A stretch of DNA of 46,604 nucleotides from Candidatus Omnitrophota bacterium (lineage in GTDB: Bacteria > Omnitrophota > Omnitrophia > Omnitrophales > JAQTRP01). Of the stretch, positions 24,375 through 31,643 are shown piece after piece. The notes beneath the pieces are model-generated. The model was not told the DNA's origin. It searched no databases and saw only the letters and a list, made by a program, of their open reading frames with translations. The translations under genes were made by a program, and so were the position numbers. Numbering within the stretch: position 1 is the stretch's first letter; each line of letters starts with the position of its first letter. The stretch lies in contig JAQTRP010000003.1 of assembly GCA_028711765.1 (NCBI GenBank), positions 1-46,604 on the forward strand, written 5' to 3'.

Positions 24375-24608
24375 TCATATTTTAAACTTGTCCATATTTA
24401 TATTAAGCTTCTTAATCTTCGCCCTCAGTGTATTTCTGTTAAGCCCCAGAATTCTTGCCGCCGTAATCTGATTTCCCCAGGTACGCTCAAGTGTCTTTTC
24501 AATAAGCAACCGCTCCAAACTCCATATAGCAAGATGATAGAGCTCGCCGTCTTTCAAGGTCAAGAAATATTCCTGCATTTTGTTGACATCAAACATATCT
24601 TTCTCCAT
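24375..24608 (-). CDS. Stand-alone Fis-type helix-turn-helix protein 2
   Basis: From the chosen ATG at 24608, which has AGGAG 8 bases upstream, the product is 77 residues; the open frame allows 23 more. It contains the Fis/NtrC-type DNA-binding domain LLIEKTLERTWGNQITAARI followed by LGLNRNTLRAKIKKLNI. It has no ATPase or receiver domain. It is a paralogue of the protein encoded just before gltB. Its position directly upstream of glnA suggests a nitrogen regulator. Confidence 0.82.
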   Translation of the reverse strand: MEKDMFDVNKMQEYFLTLKDGELYHLAIWSLERLLIEKTLERTWGNQITAARILGLNRNTLRAKIKKLNINMDKFKI

Positions 24609-24775
24609 AACCCCGGCTCCTCTTAACATAAGCGGTTGCCTTTTTCTCGTTCCCATTGAGACCTCTGACTGTCGCATTTATCTGCCCCGCGGCTGTTCTC
24701 ATTAATGACTTCATCCGATACCACTACCCCCCCGCCCATTTTTCACGCATCCTTGTTCAAAAAAAATCCAAAGTT

Positions 24776-25537
24776 TTACACCTGCTGATTTGCAGTGAAA
24801 TGGCATCTCCCGCTCCGTTTCGCTTCCGAGGCTTTTATCATCTTGGCGAAGTTCAGAAAAATCCTATCCGCCCTATCGTTAAACTCCCTCTCAATTTTAT
24901 AATAATTGAGCAACATAGACTTTCCGCTAAGTTCCAAAAACGGATCGTCATTCTCGAAATACTTTTTCGTCCAATCTTCAATCATTGAATCATCGACTTC
25001 AATATGAAACTGCAGGCCGTAAGCGTTCTCGCCAAAGCTGAAGGCCTGATTCCTGCAGGAAGCCGAAAAAGCAATGAGCTGACCCTTGTCGGGAATGTCA
25101 AAAGTATCCTGGTGCCATTGGAAAACATCAAATTCCCTCGGCAAAGCGTCAAACAAGGGGTCTACCATTCCATGCCCCGTAAGTGATGCTTTATACCAGC
25201 CGATTTCTTGCTCTTTGGCTCGTCTTACTTCAGCGCCGCACGCCTTGGCTATAAGTTGAGACCCGAGACAGATTCCAAGGAGGGGAATTTGATTTCTTAT
25301 CGCCTTCTTTATGAAAACATCCTCGGCCTTAAGAAAAGGGAAGCTGTCCTCCTCATAAACATTCATGGGGCCGCCTAGAATTATCACGGCATCAATTCGA
25401 GACATATCTTCAGGCAGCCTTCCGCCGCTGTCCAAATTGATAGTCTCAATGCGCCAACTGGTATTTTCAAAGAACCGTCCTATTTTTCCCGGTCCCTCTA
25501 TAGTAACATGTTTGATAATTAATATCATGCGTTTCAC
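24776..25537 (-). CDS. Class I glutamine amidotransferase (GMP-synthase-like)
   Basis: The 253-residue product has a complete class I amidotransferase domain: oxyanion region IILGGPMNVYEED, nucleophile in GICLGSQLIAKACG, and His/Glu in YGLQFHIEVDD. No synthetase domain is attached. Relatives act on small metabolites, for example in gamma-glutamyl turnover, but the substrate cannot be read here. The start is a GTG overlapping the TGA of a possible 35-residue gene, or the ATG at 25528; neither has a good ribosome binding site of its own. It sits between glnK and the second Fis-like gene. Confidence 0.82.
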   Translation of the reverse strand: MKRMILIIKHVTIEGPGKIGRFFENTSWRIETINLDSGGRLPEDMSRIDAVIILGGPMNVYEEDSFPFLKAEDVFIKKAIRNQIPLLGICLGSQLIAKACGAEVRRAKEQEIGWYKASLTGHGMVDPLFDALPREFDVFQWHQDTFDIPDKGQLIAFSASCRNQAFSFGENAYGLQFHIEVDDSMIEDWTKKYFENDDPFLELSGKSMLLNYYKIEREFNDRADRIFLNFAKMIKASEAKRSGRCHFTANQQV

Positions 25538-25641
25538 AAATAATCAGATAAGACGGGGGCAACGAACAGAGCAATAACAAAAAGGACGATTTTGGTAAAT
25601 CTGCGTTCAATCCACATCTCAATTACATTCTCGGCAAACAC
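25534..25641 (-). CDS. Possible 35-residue single-pass membrane protein
   Basis: A short frame starts with GTG after AAAAGG and ends in a TGA that overlaps the GTG start of the amidotransferase. The product has a charged N-terminal half (WIERRFTK) and one hydrophobic segment (IVLFVIALFVAPVL). The stop/start overlap and the lack of another binding site for the next gene argue for coding. The size and the absence of a recognised family argue for caution. Confidence 0.3.
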   Translation of the reverse strand: MFAENVIEMWIERRFTKIVLFVIALFVAPVLSDYL

Positions 25642-25657
25642 ATCGCCTTTTGTAGGT

Positions 25658-25694
25658 AAGTAAAAAATCGGGGGCTTTGGTAACCTAATTTTTA
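25658..25694 (-). promoter_or_regulatory. AGGTTACC box, copy B (between glnK and amidotransferase)
   Basis: This copy has the same elements as the one before glnA: A-tract, AGGTTACCAAA, variable GCCCCCG, T-tract, TTACTT, with identical spacing. It lies 10-46 bases after the glnK stop and before the possible small membrane protein. The A- and T-tracts can pair as a 6-bp stem. Confidence 0.55.
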
Positions 25695-25703
25695 AACTCT
25701 CTT

Positions 25704-26045
25704 TTAGCCGATCGCCTCATTGCCTCTTTCGCCGGTCCTTATTCTTACACACTGATTAAGGTCTATTACAAATATCTTGCCGTCGCCGATTTTGCCTGTT
25801 TTGGCTCCTTTCACGATTGCTGAAATCGTAGGTTCGACAAAGGCTTCGTTGACCGCAATCTCGAGCCGAACTTTCTTGAGCAAATTTCCTGTTTCCTTTC
25901 TCCCACGGTATACTTCTGTAGCCCCCTTTTGCCTTCCGCAACCAAGCACGTTGCTCACCGTTTTTAAATAAATCTCCTTTTTATCAAGCTCCTGCAGAAC
26001 GTCCTCAAGCTTGTGCGGTTGAATTATTGCTACGATAAGTTTCAT
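25704..26045 (-). CDS. glnK: Nitrogen regulatory protein PII, lacking Tyr51
   Basis: The 113-residue protein is a PII signal protein that binds ATP/ADP and 2-oxoglutarate and typically gates AmtB. It has the family ends ([16 protein letters not shown] and [20 protein letters not shown]). The T-loop contains [14 protein letters not shown] with Tyr46, but residue 51 is Glu, so the uridylylation Tyr51 of enteric PII is missing. Control is thus probably by ligand binding only, or by a different modification. It follows amtB, the classic pairing, and has a good GGAGGG binding site. Confidence 0.95.
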   Translation of the reverse strand: MKLIVAIIQPHKLEDVLQELDKKEIYLKTVSNVLGCGRQKGATEVYRGRKETGNLLKKVRLEIAVNEAFVEPTISAIVKGAKTGKIGDGKIFVIDLNQCVRIRTGERGNEAIG

Positions 26046-26061
26046 ACCACCCTCCGTCGTT

Positions 26062-26085
26062 TACCGCATGCTGGAGCATGCGGTA
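26062..26085. repeat. GCATGC palindrome before glnK
   Basis: TACCGCATGC and GCATGCGGTA form 10-bp arms around TGGA. The hairpin lies about 17 bases before the glnK start in the amtB-glnK gap and could adjust expression of the second gene. Confidence 0.6.
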
Positions 26086-26096
26086 TCTTCCATTGC

Positions 26097-26163
26097 CCAC
26101 ACGCCTGCCCGCCAAAGCCATGCCTGCCACGAGACAAGTTTAGCGTAGGCGGGGAAGTGTGGG
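26097..26163. repeat. GCGTAGGCGG-type imperfect palindrome between amtB and glnK
   Basis: CCCACAC plus GCCTGCCCGCC face GGCGGGG plus GTGTGGG around a short unpaired centre. It shares the word GCGTAGGCGG with the element at 44793-44840. It is a palindromic intergenic repeat of unknown origin. Confidence 0.55.
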
Positions 26164-26174
26164 GTATTTCACTC

Positions 26175-27410
26175 TTAGTCCAATAACGTGTACGCGCTTT
26201 CTTCATGCTGCGTAATATCAAGGCCCACTACTTCTTCTTCATCTTTGACCCTGAGACCCATTATCAAGTCCAGCACCTTCAGTAAAATAAAGGTAACGAT
26301 AATCGAATAAGCTATCGTGGCCGCTACACCTAATGCCTGCGTCCCCAACTGAGCCGGGTTTCCGAAGAAAAGACCGTTCGCCCCGGCCGGATTTATTATC
26401 TTCTGGGCAAATAGCCCCGTTGCCAAAGCACCGACGGTTCCTCCGACACCATGCACACCAAAGGCATCCAGGCTGTCATCGTACGCAAGTTTCAGCTTTA
26501 TAACCGCAACGGCCGTGTAGCAAACCACAGCCACAATAATGCCTATAAATATCGCGGATATGGGCGAAACAAATCCTGCGGCGGGCGTTATTGCCACAAG
26601 ACCGGCAACTGCACCGGTCGCGCCGCCGAGAATCGTCGGTTTTCCGACAGCTTTCCACTCAACGAACATCCACGTAAGCGCGGCGCTTGCGGCCGCGGTA
26701 TTGGTTGCAATGAAAGCCGACACGGCAAGTTCATTCGCCCCAAGCGCGCTGCCGGCGTTAAATCCAAACCACCCAAACCACAAAAGCGACGCTCCCAATA
26801 TAGTTAAAGGAAGATTATGGGGCGGCATCGGTTCTCTTCCGTAACCGCGTCTCTTGCCAAGCACCAGCGCGCATACCAAAGCGGCGATACCCGAAGATAT
26901 GTGAACCACCGTCCCTCCCGCGAAATCAAGCGCACCTTCAGCCCTAAGCCAGCCGCCGGCACCCCAAACCCAGTGGCAGACAGGATCATAGACGAGAGTC
27001 GCCCAAAGGAGCGTAAAAACAACATAGGTCGAGAATTTCATTCTTTCCGCGAAGGCACCGGTTATCAAAGCGGGCGTAATAACCGCAAACATCATCTGAT
27101 AGACGGCAAAAAGCAGGTGCGGAATCGTAGCCGCGTAATCGGGATTAGGAGCCATCCCGACGCCGTTTAATCCAAACCACGCGAGACTCCCTATAAGGTG
27201 GCCGACATCGGGACCAAAAGACAGGCTGTATCCCCACAGAACCCATTGGATACTCAAAAGGCACAACATAAAGAAAGACTGCATCATTGTAGCAAGAACA
27301 TTCTTTCTTCGCACAAGCCCTCCGTAAAAGAACGCGAGCCCCGGAGCCGTCATTAACATAACGAGCGCCGTCGACATCAGAACCCACGCCGTATCGCCTG
27401 AATTAATCAT
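26175..27410 (-). CDS. amtB: Ammonium transporter AmtB
   Basis: The 411-residue inner-membrane channel takes up ammonium. It has about 11 hydrophobic segments. The Amt signature is present (YDPVCHWVWG, LDFAGGTVVHISSG), as are the pore histidines in VVHISSG and DAFGVHGVGG. I placed the start at the ATG after AAAGGAG and 8 bases, six codons inside the longest frame. Its partner glnK follows, and a TorF-like porin gene precedes it, so the unit may cover both outer- and inner-membrane entry. Confidence 0.96.
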   Translation of the reverse strand: MINSGDTAWVLMSTALVMLMTAPGLAFFYGGLVRRKNVLATMMQSFFMLCLLSIQWVLWGYSLSFGPDVGHLIGSLAWFGLNGVGMAPNPDYAATIPHLLFAVYQMMFAVITPALITGAFAERMKFSTYVVFTLLWATLVYDPVCHWVWGAGGWLRAEGALDFAGGTVVHISSGIAALVCALVLGKRRGYGREPMPPHNLPLTILGASLLWFGWFGFNAGSALGANELAVSAFIATNTAAASAALTWMFVEWKAVGKPTILGGATGAVAGLVAITPAAGFVSPISAIFIGIIVAVVCYTAVAVIKLKLAYDDSLDAFGVHGVGGTVGALATGLFAQKIINPAGANGLFFGNPAQLGTQALGVAATIAYSIIVTFILLKVLDLIMGLRVKDEEEVVGLDITQHEESAYTLLD

Positions 27411-27434
27411 TTTGGTCGCTCCTTTCAACTACAA

Positions 27435-27464
27435 TGTAGGGATGGGACATGTCTCATTCCTACA
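27435..27464. repeat. Palindrome before amtB
   Basis: TGTAGGGATGGGACA and TGTCTCATTCCTACA are inverted with two mismatches. It fills most of the gap between the porin stop and the amtB binding site, so it may be a transcript-processing hairpin or an operator. Confidence 0.5.
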
Positions 27465-27467
27465 TAA

Positions 27468-28424
27468 TTAAAAATTTATGCTATAACTGAATCCACCGTA
27501 TAATTCATCGTGAGTTATGACATCCTCACTGCCTTCGGGATATGTACGGTGTAACCTTTTCGAATATGACAGAAAAGGTCTGATTGCCATATGCTTGCCG
27601 ATTGGGAAAGGAATCGATCCGCCAAAATCCAACGTCTGTAAAGCTGACCCAGAGATCCACTGGTTTTTGTTGTACCCTAGCTTTGCGTAAGCGCATACCT
27701 TGACTATATTAAAGTCAAGTTCCTCGCAGATACCCCACTCGTACCAGATACCGCGGCCCGCATCGATATCGTTAATTATTGACACATAAGGATGCAAGGG
27801 CCAGTTATACCTTATTGTCCAATAAACTTCCTTGGTGTCGGTATGATATGGCGGGAAATAATAATAAATGTAGCCGGTACTGAAATTAATATCGATCGCC
27901 TTCTTTATAAGATACGGCATCTTCTCTTGCTCGACACCCAAGAGCCCGGCTGCTTTAAGAATATCGAGATTATAATCGAATACAAAATCATACTCGGAAT
28001 TGTCCTTTCCGTTTCCACCCTTGTAATCGTTGGTGATATTGACCCAATAAGTAAAACTGGGATTGCCGAGAGGGCCGAAATCGTGGCCTGACTTAACGTA
28101 GGGTTGCCAAGAAACATTATTGCCTAAGTCCTGGCCTCTCCATATGTACTTATTCGCCAGCGTAAACCCAAGCTCGAAATAAAGGGGCGAGACTTTGCCG
28201 AATTTATCAAGGGTTGTATCCCAATAGGGAATTTCAGGAATACCGAGTTTAATATTTCCCGTGCATTTGCCCATTGTCTTGCCTACGCAGTTGTAACATG
28301 CGCTGTCCACTATTTCAGGATCGAGAAACCTTGGTTTGACAGACTTTGCCTCATCAGCCATAAGCTTTCCCGGAAAACTTAATAGTGACAAAACCAGCAG
28401 TCCTGTTAAACTCCACCTCGGCAT
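27468..28424 (-). CDS. TorF-like outer-membrane porin
   Basis: From the chosen ATG the product has 318 residues, with a signal peptide (LLVLSLLSFPGKLMA). A Cys-containing segment follows (CYNCVGKTMGKC), then beta-barrel-like sequence. YFELGFTLANKYIWRGQDL is the entry motif of the TorF/Gcw_chp putative porin family, and the chain ends in aromatic FSYSINF as outer-membrane barrels do. Its position directly before amtB and glnK suggests it lets ammonium or another nitrogen compound cross the outer membrane; this is inference. The longer frame starting at 28517 covers the terminator and is unlikely. Confidence 0.8.
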   Translation of the reverse strand: MPRWSLTGLLVLSLLSFPGKLMADEAKSVKPRFLDPEIVDSACYNCVGKTMGKCTGNIKLGIPEIPYWDTTLDKFGKVSPLYFELGFTLANKYIWRGQDLGNNVSWQPYVKSGHDFGPLGNPSFTYWVNITNDYKGGNGKDNSEYDFVFDYNLDILKAAGLLGVEQEKMPYLIKKAIDINFSTGYIYYYFPPYHTDTKEVYWTIRYNWPLHPYVSIINDIDAGRGIWYEWGICEELDFNIVKVCAYAKLGYNKNQWISGSALQTLDFGGSIPFPIGKHMAIRPFLSYSKRLHRTYPEGSEDVITHDELYGGFSYSINF

Positions 28425-28450
28425 TTTCCTCATCCTTTCCCTAAAAAACA

Positions 28451-28500
28451 AAAAAAGGCGTCTCCCCCAGAATACCAAAACCAAACCGGGGAGAACGCCC
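28451..28500 (-). terminator. Terminator-like hairpin before the porin gene
   Basis: On the minus strand GGCGTTCTCCCC pairs, with a bulge, with GGGGGAGACGCC, followed by TTTTTTTG. It is preceded by ACAAGG, like the hairpins in front of glnA and the sigma-like gene. It could end sigma-like gene transcripts or attenuate the porin-amtB-glnK unit. Confidence 0.6.
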
Positions 28501-28515
28501 TTGTTCAAATAAGAC

Positions 28516-28552
28516 AAGTAAAAAATCTATGCTTTTGGTAACCTCTTTTTAC
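28516..28552 (-). promoter_or_regulatory. AGGTTACC box, copy C (end of sigma-like gene)
   Basis: The third copy has the same spacing as the other two. It overlaps the final codons of the sigma-like gene (encoding R-L-P-K-A, stop) and precedes the porin gene. GTAAAAA and TTTTTAC can pair as a 7-bp stem. Confidence 0.55.
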
Positions 28553-29042
28553 GCCATTTCTTTATTATCTCCTTCTTGTGCTTTAGGACCATGACATGCG
28601 AAATCCCCAGTTGGCTTGCGGCTTCGCGGACCGTATACCCTTTTAACAGACAAGAAAGCACCGATCTTTCTTTGTCGGTTAGGCCCATGGTTTTTATTTC
28701 ATCAATGGTGATCCTGTTTGCCATGCTCAAACCAGAATCCCCCTTCTTGTCTTCTAAGACATCGCCTAACGTCGGCCCTTCGGGAGTTATGAGTTCATCA
28801 AGACTCGAGAGTATTACCCTCGGCCTTCCTTTTCTTAAGAAATTCTGTATATGGAACTCGCATCCTTTGATCACATAGGATTCGTTTATACCTATCGGAA
28901 GGCCATGCCCATAATGCTGCCACAGATAGAGGCACATCTCCTGATAAAGGTCCTCCTCGTCATAGAGGCTCGTGAGCAAGTGCTTCCGTGCAATGTATTT
29001 AAGCGCCGGCGTTACCTTTTGGAGCAATATTCTAAAATCCAT
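28527..29042 (-). CDS. Small sigma-70-like factor
   Basis: The 171-residue protein resembles the minimal sigma layout. An N-terminal region-2-like segment includes YDEEDLYQEMCLYLWQHY and is followed by a linker. The C-terminal region-4 helix-turn-helix is LTDKERSVLSCLLKGYTVRE followed by AASQLGISHVMVLKHKKEI. It is shorter than group 1-3 sigma factors and resembles ECF or phage-type factors. A GGTGAG site precedes its ATG. It lies upstream of the porin-amtB-glnK genes and behind a consensus promoter with two hairpins in its leader, so it is probably the regulator of this module. Its targets are unknown. Confidence 0.75.
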   Translation of the reverse strand: MDFRILLQKVTPALKYIARKHLLTSLYDEEDLYQEMCLYLWQHYGHGLPIGINESYVIKGCEFHIQNFLRKGRPRVILSSLDELITPEGPTLGDVLEDKKGDSGLSMANRITIDEIKTMGLTDKERSVLSCLLKGYTVREAASQLGISHVMVLKHKKEIIKKWRKKRLPKA

Positions 29043-29058
29043 ATCTCACCGCCGTTTT

Positions 29059-29106
29059 CCTTTATGCACCTAGTACCGCATCCAAGCGGTACCAGGTACA
29101 TAAAGG
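29059..29106. repeat. GTACCTGGTACC-type palindrome, copy 3
   Basis: The 21-base arms are inverted with two mismatches (CCTTTATGCACCTAGTACCGC facing its partner). It lies within 20 bases of the sigma-like start, inside its transcribed leader. Confidence 0.85.
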
Positions 29107-29111
29107 CCGTC

Positions 29112-29166
29112 CTAAAATAAAAAGGGCGTTCGTCCGCCATTACCCCTCGGCGTAGAACGTCCTTGT
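29112..29166 (-). terminator. Second leader hairpin before the sigma-like gene
   Basis: On the minus strand GGACGTTC pairs with GAACGCCC (one mismatch) around a GC-rich inner arm, followed by TTTTTATTTT. It is preceded by ACAAGG and lies downstream of the promoter at 29241-29268. Confidence 0.5.
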
Positions 29167-29170
29167 CCTT

Positions 29171-29199
29171 AAATAAAAAAGGCGTTCTTTCGAACGCCT
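29171..29199 (-). terminator. Intrinsic terminator with GAAA loop
   Basis: On the minus strand AGGCGTTC, GAAA and GAACGCCT form a perfect 8-bp stem followed by TTTTTTATTT. It can end transcripts of glpK and the lipoprotein gene. Because the promoter at 29241-29268 lies upstream of it, it may also attenuate the sigma-like gene. Confidence 0.8.
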
Positions 29200-29240
29200 C
29201 GCTGTTCCTTTTCCTAAGCGCTGCTTTGCACTCATTGATA

Positions 29241-29268
29241 AGTATACCACAAAAAAACTATTCGTCAA
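29241..29268 (-). promoter_or_regulatory. Consensus-like promoter of the sigma-like gene
   Basis: On the minus strand TTGACG and TATACT are separated by 16 bases. The predicted transcript starts near 29234 and runs through two terminator-like hairpins before the sigma-like start at 29042. Confidence 0.65.
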
Positions 29269-29318
29269 TAAAGCACGGGGCACAAAATTTACGGAAAAAT
29301 GCGGTCGGTCTCGTGCGG

Positions 29319-29957
29319 TTACTTTTTATCGGCGGGCGGGATTATGCCGTCTTTTACCATCCGGTCGACAAGTACATTAATCAAGTCATTAAGAACCGTG
29401 GCGGGCGCGGCCTCGTCAACCCATGTATTGGAAAGCGCCGACCATATAAGTTCTTCGGTCTTCATATCGTAGATATTCGTCTCAAGCTTGGCGACTTCTT
29501 CCCTCTTGGTATAACCCGGGCTTACCATATAAGGATAGGCCATCCCGTAATAGCCGCCCCACCTGTAATAAGCGCCTGTGGGGACATAGTCGTAAGCCGG
29601 CGGATAATAGGTCTCCACAGTCTTTTTATCAATGAGACGCGTCGCCAACACCGCGTCCACACCCATATCCCCTATCTTTACTTTAGCAGCTCTGGTATCC
29701 TTTAGCTCCTCAAGTGATATAACCTCGTAGCTTTTGACAACTTCTATGCCGTGTTCGGCGAGTCGCTTCGCGAATTCATCCTCAAAAATGCGCTGCCTGG
29801 CAGGTTCCTTCGCGATGCCGACTACCATTATTTTCCTGATTGAAAGAGGCGCGAAATTTTTGTTATTCCAGACCTGGGTTATCGACGTCGTAACGCACGA
29901 AGTAAGCGCAAATACTATAACCGTTAAAACCGCGATTGAGATTCTTTTTGTATTCAT
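29319..29957 (-). CDS. Lipoprotein of unknown function
   Basis: The 212-residue product starts after AAGGGGA with MNTKRISIAVLTVIVFALTSC, a lipoprotein signal whose lipobox is ALTSC. The mature part begins with WNNKNFAPLSIRKIMVVGI and continues with an alpha/beta pattern (FEDEFAKRLAEHGIEVVKSY), which recalls DUF4136-like lipoproteins. A Tyr/Gly-rich segment lies near residue 140. It follows glpK by 25 bases and probably shares its transcript. The longer open frame into glpK is not coding. Confidence 0.75.
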   Translation of the reverse strand: MNTKRISIAVLTVIVFALTSCVTTSITQVWNNKNFAPLSIRKIMVVGIAKEPARQRIFEDEFAKRLAEHGIEVVKSYEVISLEELKDTRAAKVKIGDMGVDAVLATRLIDKKTVETYYPPAYDYVPTGAYYRWGGYYGMAYPYMVSPGYTKREEVAKLETNIYDMKTEELIWSALSNTWVDEAAPATVLNDLINVLVDRMVKDGIIPPADKK

Positions 29958-29982
29958 AGTTCCCCTTCCTTTTTTAGCGTAA

Positions 29983-31473
29983 TCACTCGCCGCACGAGAA
30001 GTGCCGGGCGGCCTCGACGGCGCGCTTCCAGTCCCCGAGCAACCTCCGGCGTTTTTCGCGCCCCATACGCGGGGAGAATTTCGCGCGCATCCGCCAGTTA
30101 TCCCGTATCTCTTCCTTGTTTTTCCAATAACCGCACTGGAGACCCGCCAGATACGCCGCGCCAAGCGCTGTTGTCTCGGGGATCGCGGAACAGATAACCG
30201 GTATGCCCAAAATATCCGCCTGAAACTGCATCAGAAACCTGTTAACGGTCGCCCCGCCGTCAACCTTAAGAGTTTTCACCTTATGCCCTACGTCTTCCTC
30301 CACAGCCGCGATTAAATCCCTCGACTGAAACGCGACGCTCTCTAAGGCGGCGCGTACGATGTGCGCCGACGACGAACCGCGCGTGAGTCCTACAATCGTT
30401 CCCCGCACGCTAGAATCCCAATAGGGCGCCCCCAACCCGACAAAAGCGGGAACGAAATAGACACCGCCCGTATCCGGCACCGAGAGCGCGAGGCTCTCGG
30501 AATCGCCGGCTATCTTCAGCATTTTCTGCTGATCCCTCAGCCATTTCACCACGGCGCCGCCGATAAAGACGGAACCCTCAAGGGCGTATTCGATGCCGTC
30601 TCCGAGATCCCACGCAATGGTCGTCAGAAGCCTGTGCTTTGAGAGGACGAATTTCTTTCCGATATTTACCAGCGCGAAACATCCCGTGCCGTAAGTGTTC
30701 TTGGCGCTCCCCACGCTGAAACAAGCCTGCCCGAAAAGAGAGGCCTGCTGGTCGCCCGCGACGCCGCCGACAGCGATATCCTTCCCGAATATTTCGCTTT
30801 TCGTCATACCGAAAAAACCACACGACGGCCTTACGGCCGGCAGGATTTCTTCCGGAATTCCGAAGATATCAAGCAGTTCCTTATCCCACGCCCCTTTTCT
30901 GATATTCAATAACAATGTTCGCGATGCGTTGGTGACGTCGGTCAGGTGCTCACCCGTCAGGTTATATAAAAGCCACGAATCTACTGTGCCGAAACAAATC
31001 TCTCCCCTCTCTGCCCTTTTGCGCAGGCCCCGCACATTGTCCAAGAGCCACTTTACCTTGGTGCCCGAAAAATACGCGTCCAGCAAAAGCCCCGTTTTCC
31101 TGCGGATGATTTCGCCGTAACCCTTTTTCTCAAGCTTCCTGCATATATCCGCTGTCCGCCGGCATTGCCAGACAATCGCGTTATATACCGGCCTGCCTGT
31201 CCTTCTCTCCCACAGGATTGTCGTCTCCCGCTGGTTCGTAATGCCGACAGAGGCGATCTCTTCCGGCCTTACCGACGCCTTTCTCATGGCCGCAACGGCC
31301 ACATCCTTTTGCGTCTTCCATATTTCAAGAGGATTGTGTTCGACCCAGCCGGGTTTTGGGAATATCTGCGTAAATTCTTTTTGGCAGTTGGAAATAACTT
31401 TCCCTTTTTTGTCGAACACAATAGCGCGCGAACTCGTCGTCCCCTGATCGAGCGCCAATATATATTTTTTCAT
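29983..31473 (-). CDS. glpK: Glycerol kinase
   Basis: The product phosphorylates glycerol to sn-glycerol 3-phosphate. The 496-residue FGGY-family protein has the N-terminal phosphate motif ALDQGTTSSRAIVFD, glycerol contacts in TNQRETTILWER, and EGSVFIGGAVVKWLRD. VDGGATVNRFLMQFQADI and GAAYLAGLQCGYW follow. An AGGGA site precedes the ATG. It diverges from the glpA-like operon. Confidence 0.97.
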   Translation of the reverse strand: MKKYILALDQGTTSSRAIVFDKKGKVISNCQKEFTQIFPKPGWVEHNPLEIWKTQKDVAVAAMRKASVRPEEIASVGITNQRETTILWERRTGRPVYNAIVWQCRRTADICRKLEKKGYGEIIRRKTGLLLDAYFSGTKVKWLLDNVRGLRKRAERGEICFGTVDSWLLYNLTGEHLTDVTNASRTLLLNIRKGAWDKELLDIFGIPEEILPAVRPSCGFFGMTKSEIFGKDIAVGGVAGDQQASLFGQACFSVGSAKNTYGTGCFALVNIGKKFVLSKHRLLTTIAWDLGDGIEYALEGSVFIGGAVVKWLRDQQKMLKIAGDSESLALSVPDTGGVYFVPAFVGLGAPYWDSSVRGTIVGLTRGSSSAHIVRAALESVAFQSRDLIAAVEEDVGHKVKTLKVDGGATVNRFLMQFQADILGIPVICSAIPETTALGAAYLAGLQCGYWKNKEEIRDNWRMRAKFSPRMGREKRRRLLGDWKRAVEAARHFSCGE

Positions 31474-31520
31474 GCGCGTTTTCCCTACTTTTGCTTTTCG
31501 CCTTTATGCAACCTTTGTTA

Positions 31521-31574
31521 GTTTTTATGTACCTGGTACCGGATTAATTGGTTCGGTACCAGGTACATAAAAAC
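31521..31574. repeat. GTACCTGGTACC-type palindrome, copy 4
   Basis: Perfect 20-base arms (31521-31540 and 31555-31574) surround a 14-base loop. It lies in the probable 5' leader of glpK. Confidence 0.9.
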
Positions 31575-31596
31575 TGCTTAATGTTTGAAACGGTTT

Positions 31597-31602
31597 ATTA
31601 TA
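31597..31602 (-). promoter_or_regulatory. Possible -10 box of glpK
   Basis: A perfect TATAAT on the minus strand lies about 125 bases before the glpK start. No good -35 box is visible at 16-18 bases, so an activator may be needed. Copy 4 of the palindrome would be in the leader. Confidence 0.35.
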
Positions 31603-31643
31603 ATTCATTCAAGCCGAAGTTTGTATATCTTTCGTAAAGTAAC

